From assembly GCF_008923185.1 (NCBI RefSeq), contig NZ_WBMT01000001.1, forward strand, positions 496,001-560,000: a stretch of 64,000 nt of DNA. The letters are read 5' to 3'. Both the position numbers and the translations under genes were made by a program. Position 1 is the stretch's first letter; every line of letters starts with the position of its first letter. Positions 1-8,509 of the stretch are shown here, in pieces. A model generated the notes under the pieces. That model searched no databases. It was not told the origin of the DNA and was given only the letters and a program-made list of their open reading frames with translations. Source of the DNA: Actinomadura rudentiformis. Lineage in GTDB: Bacteria; Actinomycetota; Actinomycetes; Streptosporangiales; Streptosporangiaceae.

Positions 1-840
1 GGCCAGGACATCGACCTCGTTCACCCCAAGGACCCCCAGGCCAGCGCGCAAGCCCTGTCGAACGCGATCGACGAGGCGCTCAAGACGCGCAAGGGACGGG
101 CCCGGCTGGCGCTGGTGGGGTCGCTCGGCAACATCCCGGCCTGGTACTCCACCTACGACCGGAAGCCGACCAAGCTCGCCGAACAGATCCGGCAGCAGGC
201 GACGTGGGTGCAGGGTGCCTACACCTTGGGCAACGGACCCATCGGTCGCGCGGACATCGAACGCCGCGCGGGCGGTAATCCCTCCTGGAACGTCGGCGTC
301 GACTACGGACGGCAGCTGGCACGTTCAGGGCAGAAAGCCCTGGTCGCCAAGGCGTACAGGGCGGCCCGCCTCAGCGTGAAGGACGACCTGAAGCGGCTCG
401 CCGGCGCTCCCCGCATCGCCGCGGATCCAGGGGCGGTCCCGTACCTCTTCCGCTACGGCGTCGCGCGGGGGACCACGCCCGCTCCCGTTCTCACCATTCA
501 CAACACCGGTGACGGCGGCGCCCCCGAGTACGGTCAGCGCTGGTACGCCGAGCAGGTCAAGCGGCACGGCGACCCGGCCAAGCTGCGTCAGACCTTTGTC
601 GACCGGGGCAGCCACTGCGCGTTCACGGCCGCCGAGGAAGTCGTCACGATGCGCAATCTGATCGAACGGCTCGACACGGGCAAGTGGCCGGACCTCAGCC
701 CCAAGCGCCTCAACCGGGCGGCGAGCACCTTCCCGCGGCCGTACCAGATCCCCATCGACTTCCTGACCGGCCAGGAGAAGGTCGTGAAGCCCGCCTTCAC
801 GACCTACAGCCCAGGCTTCCCGCTGCGCTCCTCGCGCTGA
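1..840 (+). CDS. alpha/beta hydrolase, C-terminal part (5' end outside window)
   Basis: The frame is open from base 1 to a TGA at 838-840, so the gene starts upstream of the window; the internal GTG at 115 is not needed. About 279 residues are visible. The C-terminal part has the order expected of an alpha/beta hydrolase: an Asp candidate in the loop HNTGDGG and a His candidate in RGSHCAFT, followed by a proline-rich tail. The nucleophile elbow must lie before the window or is not recognisable. This fits the secreted alpha/beta hydrolases common in actinomycetes, but the substrate cannot be told. It converges on the serine hydrolase gene, with a hairpin between the two. Confidence 0.7.
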   Translation, partial: GQDIDLVHPKDPQASAQALSNAIDEALKTRKGRARLALVGSLGNIPAWYSTYDRKPTKLAEQIRQQATWVQGAYTLGNGPIGRADIERRAGGNPSWNVGVDYGRQLARSGQKALVAKAYRAARLSVKDDLKRLAGAPRIAADPGAVPYLFRYGVARGTTPAPVLTIHNTGDGGAPEYGQRWYAEQVKRHGDPAKLRQTFVDRGSHCAFTAAEEVVTMRNLIERLDTGKWPDLSPKRLNRAASTFPRPYQIPIDFLTGQEKVVKPAFTTYSPGFPLRSSR

Positions 841-866
841 CCACCAGCTTCCTGGACGGGCCACCA

Positions 867-902
867 CCTCCTGGACGGGCCACCTGCGGCCCGTCCAGGA
901 GG
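867..902. terminator. bidirectional hairpin terminator
   Basis: Perfect inverted repeat: CCTCCTGGACGGGCC (867-881), loop of six, and its exact complement at 888-902. It lies between two convergent stops (840 and 911), so it can end transcripts from both sides. No T-run follows, as is usual in high-GC actinomycetes. The left arm is preceded by a second direct copy of its core (cctggacgggccacc, starting about 851). Confidence 0.8.
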
Positions 903-910
903 CTCTCGCG

Positions 911-2083
911 TTACTGCCGGCAGAACTCGGTCTTGAGGACGGCGTCCTCCAACTTCTGCTCACCCCAGTCGCCGTTGCGGTTCATGGTGAGAACATGCTG
1001 GCCGTCGCGGGTGGCCGCCGTGCGGGACGCGGATCCAGGGAGCATGCCGCCGTGGCCCCAGACCCAGCAGCCCTTCCCAAGCCTGAACTTGCGGATGCCC
1101 AGGCCATAGCGGTCTTTCGCGCCGCCGTGCCCGTCCGCTCCCTCAACGCGGACGGTGCGGAACATCGCCCGGTGCTGCGCCGGGGGCAGCACGTCTCCGC
1201 GCATGAGCCGGGACAAGAAGGTGTTCACGTCCGCGGTGGTCGAGATGATCTCTCCTGCGGACCAGGCGACCGTGGGGCTGAACTCGGTGACATCACGGAT
1301 CTTCGCGTTCGGGCCGTCCTCGAACAGCGTGGAGTAGTGGACCGCGTGCGGCGGCGGAAGCTGCGGGGAGGTGCCGGGCACGATGGTGTCGCTCAGCTCG
1401 AGCGGCTTGATGACCTTCTCCTTGACCTCGTCCGCAAAGCTGTTGCCGGTGACCTTCTCGATCACCATCCCGGCCAGGATGTAGTTGGTGTCGGAGTACT
1501 CCCAGCGGCCACGTTCGCCGGGCTGGAACACCGCCGGGTGCGTGAGCGCGATGTTCACCAGCTCGCGCGGGGCGATCCTGGTGTGGCGGTTCTTGTCGAA
1601 CTCGTCCCCGGCGTATCTGGCACGGAAGCCCTCATCGTTGTTGTAGTTGAAGATCCCGCTGGTGTGGTTCAGCAGCCGCCGGATGGTGATCTTCTCGGGG
1701 TGGTAGCCGGTGCCGCGCACCACTCCGGGCAGCCACCGCTCGACGCTGTCGTCGAGCGACAACTCGCCGTCGGCCTCCAGCTTCAGCAGCACGGTCGCGG
1801 TGAACGGCTTGGTCATGCTGGCGATCCGGAACCTCTCGCCGGAGGCACGCGGACGACCGCCGATCTCGGCCACCCCCGCCGTCCCGTTCCACCTGTGGTC
1901 GCCGTTCTTCACTTCGGCGATCACACCGGGCGTGCCCTGCCGGACGATCGCGTCCAGCGCGGCCTGGGTGCGCGTGTGCGCTCGTGCGGTACCGGGGGAG
2001 TCGGCCAGGGCCAGGCCTGTCGCGGCGGCGGCGAGCACGCCCGCCGAGGCGAGGACGATCAATGAGCGGTGTGAATGATCCAT
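911..2083 (-). CDS. secreted serine hydrolase, class C beta-lactamase / D-Ala-D-Ala carboxypeptidase fold
   Basis: 390 residues from the ATG at 2083; this start puts a basic stretch and a hydrophobic segment (about residues 7-28, ending ALADS) at the N-terminus as an export signal, which the longer reading (2119) would bury. The catalytic SxxK is SMTK (S89, K92). The second motif is YSDTN at about residue 196, so the usual YxN appears as YSD; the third is HGG in WGHGGMLPG. Family members are extracytoplasmic esterases, peptidases or carboxypeptidases acting on peptidoglycan or small esters; the substrate here is unknown. It is last in a minus-strand run after the flavoprotein, with about 220 bp between them, so probably transcribed separately. 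Confidence 0.88.
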   Translation of the reverse strand: MDHSHRSLIVLASAGVLAAAATGLALADSPGTARAHTRTQAALDAIVRQGTPGVIAEVKNGDHRWNGTAGVAEIGGRPRASGERFRIASMTKPFTATVLLKLEADGELSLDDSVERWLPGVVRGTGYHPEKITIRRLLNHTSGIFNYNNDEGFRARYAGDEFDKNRHTRIAPRELVNIALTHPAVFQPGERGRWEYSDTNYILAGMVIEKVTGNSFADEVKEKVIKPLELSDTIVPGTSPQLPPPHAVHYSTLFEDGPNAKIRDVTEFSPTVAWSAGEIISTTADVNTFLSRLMRGDVLPPAQHRAMFRTVRVEGADGHGGAKDRYGLGIRKFRLGKGCWVWGHGGMLPGSASRTAATRDGQHVLTMNRNGDWGEQKLEDAVLKTEFCRQ

Positions 2084-2305
2084 GTGCCGAGCCAAGCGGC
2101 CGGGGGCCGGACGCACCATCGGGAATGCCCCGGAGACGGTCGTCGGGGTGCCCGGGCGCCCGCCGGCGGCGAGTGCCGACGTGCCTGGCGCCCGGGCCCG
2201 TGGCGTCCCATGCTCAGGTCGGAGAATGGCGGCCCGGCGTCATACTGCTCAGTGACGCCTCTGCTTCGCCTCCTGCGAGGGGAGGACCTTCGGCCCTGAT
2301 CAAAC

Positions 2306-4114
2306 TCAGCGATTGTCGGCGATGTGGTTGGCCGCGATGTACGCGAAGGTCATGGCGGGCCCGATGGTCGAGCCGGCACCGGCATAGCTGTGGCCCATGA
2401 CGGCGGCGCTGGCGTTGCCCGCCGCGTAGAGGCCGGGGATGACGGCGCGGCCCGTGGTGAGCACGCGGGCGCTGGCGTCGGTCACCATGCCGCCCTTGGT
2501 CCCCAGATCACCGGGAACGATTTTGAACGCGTAGTACGGCGGCAACCACAGCGGGGCGAGACAGGAGTTCGGCTTGACGGCGGGGTCGGTGTAGTAGTGG
2601 TCGTAAGCGCTGTCACCCCGTTTGAAGTCGAGGTCCTTGCCGCTCGTGGCGAACCCGTTGAACCGGCTGATCGTGCTCTGCAGGGCGGCGCCGGGCACGC
2701 CCATGGCCGTGGCCAGCCCCGAGATCGACCAGGACTTGACGACCGCGCCGCTGTCGTACCACGCGCGCGGGAAGTCCAGAGTCGGCGCGATGTCCTTGAA
2801 GAGGTAGCGGTTGCGGTAGTTCTGGTCGATGACCATCCAGGAGGGGATGCACGGCGCGGTGGGGTTCTTGTCGTACATGACATGGACGACGTCGCTGTAG
2901 GGGGCTGCCTCGTTCACGAAACGCGCGCCCTGCCGGTTGACGATGATGCTGCCCGGCAGGGTGCGTTCGGCCAGGCAGAAGTACGGCTCGCCGGGCAGCG
3001 GGATCGCCGGTCCCCACCAGGCGTCGTCCATCAGCGCGACCGCGGCGCCGGCCTCCAGGCCGGCCTCGATGCCGTCGCCGGTGTTGGAGTCGGCGCCGAC
3101 GGTCCAGTCGGTGCCGATGGGCTGCCGCTGGTACTGCTTGCGCATGCTCGCGTTGTGCTCGAAGCCGCCGGAGCCGACGACGACGCCGTACCGGGCCTTG
3201 ACCAGGGTCTGCGTGCCGTTGCGGGTCACCAGCACGCCGGTGACGCGACCTGCGTCCACGCGCAGGTCGATGAGCGGGCTGTTCAGCCAGACGGGCACGC
3301 CGGCCTGGAGCAGCCCGGCACGCAGGGCCCCGGCCAGCGACTGGCCCATGGTGAGCGGCTTCTTGCCCTGGCTGACGGCCTGTGACCACCGGGTGTACGT
3401 CTCCAGCGCGAGCGCGGCTCCCTTGGCGTTGACCAGGGCGAGATTGAGCCACTTGTAGTCGCCGCTGTAAACGACCTGTCCGTTGGGCACCGGGATGTAG
3501 GCCGGGTTCAGGTTGGCCAGCTCCGCGCCGAGGAGTTTGCCGTCGAACATGTCCGGCTCGATGGACCGGCCGTTCGGCATGCCGCCGGGCAGCTCGGGAT
3601 AGTAGTCGGAATAGCCCTCCATGAAGCGGAAGCGCAGCGGGCTGTTCCGCATGACGAAGGAGATCATCGCCGGGCCGTTGCCGAGGAACGCCGCCCGCCG
3701 GTCGGCGGGCACCTCGTTCCCCACGACCGCGGCGAGGTACGCGGCGGCCTTGGCCGGGGTGTCCGGTACGCCCGCGGCGAGGATGACCTGGTTGTTGGGG
3801 ATCCAGATGCCCGCGCCGGACCGGGCCGCCGAGCCGCCGAACTTCGCCGCCTTCTCGACCACGAGCGTGCTCAGCCCGCGCTTCGCCGCGGTCAGCGCGG
3901 CGGTCATGCCGGCGGCGCCGGCGCCGACCACCACGACGTCGTACTCCGGCGCGTCGGCGGTGTCGGCGTGGGCCGCGACGCTGCCGAGCACGTGCGAACC
4001 GAGGAGGATCCCGGCCCCGCCGGCGGCCGCGCCGCGCAGGACGGCACGGCGGGTGGGGCGAGGGGTCTGGTCAGGCTGAGGAGTCTGGTCATTCTGAGGG
4101 GTCTGGTCAGGCAC
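2306..4114 (-). CDS. Tat-exported FAD-dependent oxidoreductase, 3-ketosteroid delta1-dehydrogenase / fumarate reductase type
   Basis: 602 residues from the GTG at 4114, which has GAAAGGGA a few bases upstream. The N-terminus has a threefold DQTP repeat, then a twin-arginine signal (TRRAVLRG, R22-R23, hydrophobic run, cleavage near AHA-D). The FAD-binding dinucleotide fold follows at once (VVVGAGAAG, about residues 61-69; acidic VVEKAAKFGGS later). The C-terminus closes the FAD site with GLYAAGNASAA and GHSYAGAGSTIGPAMTF, a pattern strongly typical of KstD-type flavoproteins. KstD inserts a 1,2 double bond in 3-ketosteroids; the related fumarate-reductase-like proteins share the fold, so the exact substrate is uncertain. 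An exported KstD would be unusual because the cofactor must be folded in before Tat export. A 30-bp palindrome lies just upstream. Confidence 0.8.
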   Translation of the reverse strand: MPDQTPQNDQTPQPDQTPRPTRRAVLRGAAAGGAGILLGSHVLGSVAAHADTADAPEYDVVVVGAGAAGMTAALTAAKRGLSTLVVEKAAKFGGSAARSGAGIWIPNNQVILAAGVPDTPAKAAAYLAAVVGNEVPADRRAAFLGNGPAMISFVMRNSPLRFRFMEGYSDYYPELPGGMPNGRSIEPDMFDGKLLGAELANLNPAYIPVPNGQVVYSGDYKWLNLALVNAKGAALALETYTRWSQAVSQGKKPLTMGQSLAGALRAGLLQAGVPVWLNSPLIDLRVDAGRVTGVLVTRNGTQTLVKARYGVVVGSGGFEHNASMRKQYQRQPIGTDWTVGADSNTGDGIEAGLEAGAAVALMDDAWWGPAIPLPGEPYFCLAERTLPGSIIVNRQGARFVNEAAPYSDVVHVMYDKNPTAPCIPSWMVIDQNYRNRYLFKDIAPTLDFPRAWYDSGAVVKSWSISGLATAMGVPGAALQSTISRFNGFATSGKDLDFKRGDSAYDHYYTDPAVKPNSCLAPLWLPPYYAFKIVPGDLGTKGGMVTDASARVLTTGRAVIPGLYAAGNASAAVMGHSYAGAGSTIGPAMTFAYIAANHIADNR

Positions 4115-4173
4115 GGCGGTCCCTTTCGCGCGAGGTGACGGTCGGATTCGACGGCGCCTCGCGCCCGGCACCA

Positions 4174-4203
4174 TGTGACGGCGATCACGTGATCGCCGTC
4201 ACA
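4174..4203. promoter_or_regulatory. 30-bp perfect palindrome, probable operator of the flavoprotein gene
   Basis: Half-site TGTGACGGCGATCAC followed by its exact reverse complement, with no spacer. It lies 60 bp upstream of the GTG at 4114, where an operator or promoter element is expected. Each half resembles the CRP box TGTGA-N6-TCAC. It lacks a loop and a T-run, so an operator for a dimeric regulator fits better than a terminator. No regulator gene lies next to it. Confidence 0.65.
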
Positions 4204-4244
4204 ACGGCAAGCATGCGCTTGGTTGTTATTCCTGTCAACGGAGC

Positions 4245-4276
4245 GGCGCCCCGGCTCGGACCAAAGCCGGGGCGCC
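4245..4276 (-). terminator. hairpin terminator of the protease gene
   Basis: GGCGCCCCGGCT (4245-4256), an eight-base loop and its perfect complement (4265-4276), 14 bp past the protease stop at 4291. A 12-bp GC stem without a U-tract is the common actinomycete form. It separates the protease from the flavoprotein gene on the same strand. Confidence 0.7.
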
Positions 4277-4290
4277 AGAGGGGCAGGGGC

Positions 4291-5031
4291 CTATCGGCCG
4301 CCTCCGATGATGCGCAGGATGGTCGCGCGGAAGTAGGTGACGTCACCGTAGATGGCGGGGGAGATGGCGCACGTGCCGGCCGTGCCGCGGCTGGTCGCGC
4401 CGACGAGTTGCCAGCTGCCCGGTCCGCCGATCACAGCGGGACCGCCGGAGTCGCCATAGCAGGCCCCGCGGCCGCCGCCGCCGTTGATGCACAGCTCGCT
4501 GGCGCCGCTGATGCCGCTGCAGCGGGAGTCGGCGAGGATGCTGGTGTCGAGCTGGCGCAGGCCGACCGGTGCCGAGCCGCAGCCGCGGGTCGAGCAGGTC
4601 TGGCCCCAGCCGATGATCCGGGTGGAGGAGCCGACCGGCGCACTGGTCGCGATCGGCGCGGGCGTCCGGGTGGAGGCGGTGCTCAGCGTCAGCAACGCCA
4701 CGTCGGCGCCGAGCGTCTGGCGGCCCGAGACCCTGCGGACCTCGCCGCCCGACGTGCGGTTGGTGGTGCCGATCCGCACCTGGTACGGCGTGCCGCAGTG
4801 GGAGGCGGTGACGACGTGCCGCGGGCCGACCAGCGTGCCGCCGCAGCTGTGGCTGCCGCTGGAGCTCTGCAGGGAGGCCATCCATGAGTAGGTCTCGGTC
4901 GCGGGCACGCCGCCCACGATCATCGGGGTCGGCGGCGGGGTGGGGTTCTCCTGCGCGAGCGACGTCCCGGCGAACGCCACGACCGCGGCCGGGGCGGCAA
5001 GCGCGCTTGCCAGTAGAGTCTTCATGCGCAT
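4291..5031 (-). CDS. secreted trypsin-like serine protease (S1 family)
   Basis: 246 residues from the ATG at 5031, which has GAGGAG six bases upstream; the frame is open further upstream but lacks a better start. A signal peptide (about residues 1-26) is followed by a short proline-rich propeptide and the mature N-terminus IVGG at 38-41. The catalytic triad is visible: H78 in TASHC, D110 in GADVALL and S195 in GDSGGP. Six or more cysteines suit disulphide bonds outside the cell. At this length it is a single-domain protease with no C-terminal binding module. The AT-richer stretch upstream (about 5150-5190) is the likely promoter region. Confidence 0.92.
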   Translation of the reverse strand: MRMKTLLASALAAPAAVVAFAGTSLAQENPTPPPTPMIVGGVPATETYSWMASLQSSSGSHSCGGTLVGPRHVVTASHCGTPYQVRIGTTNRTSGGEVRRVSGRQTLGADVALLTLSTASTRTPAPIATSAPVGSSTRIIGWGQTCSTRGCGSAPVGLRQLDTSILADSRCSGISGASELCINGGGGRGACYGDSGGPAVIGGPGSWQLVGATSRGTAGTCAISPAIYGDVTYFRATILRIIGGGR

Positions 5032-5453
5032 AAGTGCTCCTCGCAATTCCGGCGCGCTGCGCGTCACCGTTCGGGGAAACCGAACGGTAGACGTGCGAGC
5101 CGAATCCGTAAATGGGGCCGGGTATGCGAAGAACGCATTGAACGACGTCGTCAGCACTTTTTAAGTGTTTCTATTAATTTAACAGCCTGCCGGCCCGTCA
5201 TCACGACGCCGTTGAATGCGGCAGCCTAAAGTCCGCCCGCACGCGAAGTCGGGCATTTTCCAGAAGTGTCAGGGCCGGTCGTCGCGGTCAATGCCCGACC
5301 GGGCCCGCAGCCAGCCGATGCCCGCCGCCAGAACGGGCGGGACGGTGATCAGCGTGGCCAGGGCGGTTCAAACGACGGGCTTGATCTGGGGCGGACCGGG
5401 GTGGGGGCCGTGTGTCATGGTCGATGGGTGGCGGGGTCTTCGATAGGGCGGTC

Positions 5454-5491
5454 GTTGAACAGGTAGAACGCAGCTGTTGAACGGGTAGAAC
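5454..5491 (+). promoter_or_regulatory. paired direct repeats upstream of the 5514 gene
   Basis: GTTGAACAGGTAGAAC (5454-5469) and GTTGAACGGGTAGAAC (5476-5491) are 22 bp apart, two helical turns, and end 22 bp before the ATG at 5514. This spacing is typical of two protein molecules binding one DNA face, or of tandem activator sites. The rest of the 5032-5513 gap holds only the AT-rich patch near 5150-5190 and no credible ORF. Confidence 0.45.
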
Positions 5492-5513
5492 TCGGTGTCA
5501 GGGGGGATCGGGC

Positions 5514-6257
5514 ATGGTGACTGATGAGGTGGTGCTGGACTTCGCGCGAGTCTGGGTGGAGTTTCCCGATCCGGCCGACGGGGAGCAGGTCTTCCGCTGC
5601 GACATGACCTGGCTGACCTCACGATGGAACTGCGTGTTCGGCCATGGCTGCCAGGGCATCGTGGCCGGGCGGGCGAGTGACGGATGTTGCTCGCTGGGAG
5701 CCCATTTCGCCGACGAGGAGGACGAGGAACGGGTGCTTGAGCAGGCTTCGCGGCTGACCCCCGAGACCTGGCAACACCATCGATCCGGCGACGGCATCGT
5801 CAAGAACACCCGGAACGGCGGCCGCCAGACAAGGATCGTCGACGGGGCGTGCGTCTTCCTCAACCGCCCCGGTTTCCCGGGCGGGGAGGGCTGCGCCCTG
5901 CACCTGCTGGCCCTCCGCGAAGCCCGCGAGCCGCTGGAGTTCAAACCGGACGTCTGCTGGCAGTTGCCGATCCGCCGTACGTTCGAGTGGGTGGACCGGC
6001 CGGACGGCACCCGGGTCCTGGTGGTGACCATCACCGAGTACGACAGGCGCACGTGGGGGAGCGGCGGGCACGACCTGCACTGGTGGTGCACCGGGGCGCG
6101 GTCGGCTCACGGAGCCGGCGAGCCCCTCTACCTCTCCTACCGTCCCGAGCTGATCGCCCTGATGGGGCGGCGCGCCTACCGGGAGCTGGCCGGGCGGTGC
6201 GAGCGGCATCTGGCCGCCTCGCTTCCGGTGGCACCCCACCCGGCCGATCCCACCTGA
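5514..6257 (+). CDS. cysteine-rich conserved hypothetical protein
   Basis: 247 residues; ATG at 5514 follows GGGGGGATCGGGC. The N-terminal third holds a cysteine cluster (C in [14 protein letters not shown] and DGCCSLG, residues about 29-60) followed by an acidic stretch (DEEDEE). More cysteines and histidines lie further on ([29 protein letters not shown]). The pattern looks like a metal or iron-sulphur site and recalls small zinc/iron-chelating proteins of the YkgJ kind, but I do not recognise the family with certainty. No signal peptide or membrane segment is seen, so it is probably cytoplasmic. Its promoter region carries two direct repeats. The gene is followed by the NmrA-type gene after 58 bp. 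Confidence 0.65.
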   Translation: MVTDEVVLDFARVWVEFPDPADGEQVFRCDMTWLTSRWNCVFGHGCQGIVAGRASDGCCSLGAHFADEEDEERVLEQASRLTPETWQHHRSGDGIVKNTRNGGRQTRIVDGACVFLNRPGFPGGEGCALHLLALREAREPLEFKPDVCWQLPIRRTFEWVDRPDGTRVLVVTITEYDRRTWGSGGHDLHWWCTGARSAHGAGEPLYLSYRPELIALMGRRAYRELAGRCERHLAASLPVAPHPADPT

Positions 6258-6315
6258 TCAACGGCGCAAGGTTCCCGCAAGGTCGGCGCCAGAGTCCGTC
6301 CGTAGCGTTGTTTTC

Positions 6316-7134
6316 GTGACGATTCTGGTGACCGGGGCGACCGGCAACATGGGTGTGCCGCTGGTTCGCGAGCTTTGCCGGCTGGGGCGGGAACCGCGGG
6401 TGACCACGCGGAACGCACGCAGGGCGAATTCCCTTCTTCCAGAGGGCGTGGAAATTGTCGAAGGTGACCTGAGGGAGCCCGAGTTCCTGGACCGGGCTTT
6501 GCGCGGAGTCGACAAGCTCTTCCTTTTTCTCGAAGCCGGTGATCCGTCCCGTGTCCTCAGGGCGGCCGGCCGGTCCGGGGTGCCCTACGTCGTCCTCGTG
6601 ACGTCCTTGCTGGCCGAGACCCGCCCGCGATCATTCGTGGGCCGGCTCGCGCTGGAGACCGAACGAGTGATGCGGGAGGGCGGGTTCCGAGGGACCGTGC
6701 TGAGGCCGTGGGAGTACGCGTCCAACACGTTCGCCTGGGCCCGGGACATCAGGGAGGACGACGTCGTCCGGCAGCCGAGCGGGGGCCTTCCGTCGCCGGT
6801 CATAGCCCCGGAGGACGTCGCCGCGGTCGCGGCCCGTGCCCTGGTCGAGAACCACGACGGGCGGACGTACGCGCTCACCGGCCCGGCGGAGGTCACCGCC
6901 GGGGACAAGGTCCGTGCCCTCGGGGCGGCCCTGGGGCGCGAGCTGTCGTTCCAGGAGACCGCGGACCCCGATCTGATGGAGAAGATCCGGACCTCTCCCG
7001 AGGAGGTCGCCGAGAGCTTCGGCGTGTGCTTCATGGAAAGCCCCGGCGTGCGTTCCACCGTCCGGGACATCACCGGTCGTCCGCCCCGCTCGTTCACCGA
7101 ATGGGCAGAGGACCACGCCGAATCCTTCAAATAG
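6316..7134 (+). CDS. NmrA-like NAD(P)-binding protein (atypical SDR)
   Basis: 272 residues from a GTG at 6316. The N-terminus is a Rossmann nucleotide-binding site (ILVTGATGNMG, residues 3-13), with an acidic/basic second strand (TRNAR) and a VEGDLRE motif typical of NmrA/QOR2-type proteins. The usual catalytic YxxxK of SDR oxidoreductases is not evident, so it may be a redox sensor or an atypical reductase. The C-terminal half has the substrate-binding pattern of this group (YALTGPAEVT). It lies 183 bp upstream of the P450 on the same strand, so co-transcription is possible but not certain. Confidence 0.82.
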   Translation: MTILVTGATGNMGVPLVRELCRLGREPRVTTRNARRANSLLPEGVEIVEGDLREPEFLDRALRGVDKLFLFLEAGDPSRVLRAAGRSGVPYVVLVTSLLAETRPRSFVGRLALETERVMREGGFRGTVLRPWEYASNTFAWARDIREDDVVRQPSGGLPSPVIAPEDVAAVAARALVENHDGRTYALTGPAEVTAGDKVRALGAALGRELSFQETADPDLMEKIRTSPEEVAESFGVCFMESPGVRSTVRDITGRPPRSFTEWAEDHAESFK

Positions 7135-7316
7135 CCGGGCCGAACGAAAGGTCCCTTTTTCAGGTGAGCGGCGACATTGGTTTCGGGCACGCCAAGGCCT
7201 ACCCCGAAGAGCGGGTCTGACCGCGCATGCCCAGGACAGGCGAGCCACTCGGTGGTTCGGCGAGCCCTCCCATCGCGGCAATTGGCGGCGTTCATCGCCG
7301 ATGTGAAGGGATGGGA

Positions 7317-8486
7317 ATGACCGACGAACGGATCCGCGCGTTCCCCAACGCCACGGGGCCGGTGTACTTCGACGAGGAGACGAACGTCTACGTCGTCTCC
7401 TCCCACGAGGCCGCGAAGAAGGTCCTGCAGGACTCCGGGTTCAGCAGCGACCGGGCCGACAACCTGGACCTCGTCGCCCGGCTGGGCAACATGGACGAGC
7501 TCCCGTCCCTGGTCAGCGCGATGCTGGCGCTCTTCACCGACGGGCCGACGCACGACAGGCTCCGGTACCACGTCGCCCGCAGGTTCACCCCGAAGCGCGT
7601 GGCCGCGATGCGGCCGCGGGTCGGGGCCATCATCGACGCGGCGCTGGACGGCGTGGACGGGCTCGACGAGTTCGACGTCATCGCCGACCTGGCGTACCCG
7701 ATCACGGTCGGCATCATCTCCGAGATGCTCGACATCGGCGTCGACGGCGCGGCGGTCGTGCTGGGGTTCGCGAGCCGGATCGTCGCGTTCATGGAACTGC
7801 GGCCGACCGACCGGCAGCTGCTCGACGCCAGCGAGGCGGCGCGGAACTGCTCGCTGTTCCTGCTGCCGATCCTCACCGAACGGCGCGAGTCGCCCGGCGA
7901 CGACCTGCTCAGCGCGCTCCTGACGATGGAGATCGACGGCGATCGCCTGCTGGTCGAGGAGGTGCTCACCATGGTCGTGCTGCTGATGATCGCCGGCCAT
8001 GAGGCCCCCGCGCACTTCATCGCGAACGGTGTCATGGCGCTGCTGGCGAACCCGCCGGAACGACGGCGGCTGCAGGAGAACCCCTACCTCTACGGGGCCG
8101 CGGTGGAGGAGCTCCTGCGGCTGCACCACCCGGTCAACTACCTGAGCCGGACCGCCACCAAGGACCAGGTGCTGGCCGGGCATCACCTGCCCGCGGGCAG
8201 CCAGGTCGTCGTGGACCTGGCCGCGGTCAACCGGGATCCAGCCCGGTACCAGGACCCGGAACGCTTCGACATGCTGCGCAGCGATCCAGGCCATCTCTCG
8301 TTCGGCACCGGAGTGCACTACTGCGTCGGCCGCGCGCTCGGCCGGCTGGAGGCCGAGGAGACGCTGCGGCGGCTGTTCGGCCGCTTCCCCGATCTGACCC
8401 TGGCGGACACCGATCTCACCAGGCGCGCGTCCGCCACGTTCCACGCCCTCGACCGGCTCCCCGTGAACCCGAAACCACTGGCGTGA
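7317..8486 (+). CDS. cytochrome P450
   Basis: 389 residues from the ATG at 7317, chosen because AAGGG sits six bases upstream; the ATG at 7311 and the longer frame from 7227 are less likely. Key P450 motifs are present: I-helix AGHEAP (226-231), ExxR in EELLR (E265, R268), and the haem loop FGTGVHYCVG (329-338) with the cysteine ligand C336. The I-helix acid is kept (E229) but the usual proton-relay Thr that follows is Ala230, as in some biosynthetic P450s that rely on the substrate for oxygen activation. It is a soluble, class I bacterial P450 needing separate ferredoxin partners, none of which is nearby. A 21-codon ORF with a strong ribosome binding site follows after 23 bp. Confidence 0.95.
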   Translation: MTDERIRAFPNATGPVYFDEETNVYVVSSHEAAKKVLQDSGFSSDRADNLDLVARLGNMDELPSLVSAMLALFTDGPTHDRLRYHVARRFTPKRVAAMRPRVGAIIDAALDGVDGLDEFDVIADLAYPITVGIISEMLDIGVDGAAVVLGFASRIVAFMELRPTDRQLLDASEAARNCSLFLLPILTERRESPGDDLLSALLTMEIDGDRLLVEEVLTMVVLLMIAGHEAPAHFIANGVMALLANPPERRRLQENPYLYGAAVEELLRLHHPVNYLSRTATKDQVLAGHHLPAGSQVVVDLAAVNRDPARYQDPERFDMLRSDPGHLSFGTGVHYCVGRALGRLEAEETLRRLFGRFPDLTLADTDLTRRASATFHALDRLPVNPKPLA

Positions 8487-8509
8487 GGCCCACGCGGGAG
8501 GGGACCACC

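Noticed and set aside
4245..4276. Second palindrome near the flavoprotein gene as an operator
   Set aside because: It has an eight-base loop and lies 14 bp past the protease stop, so a terminator is the better reading.
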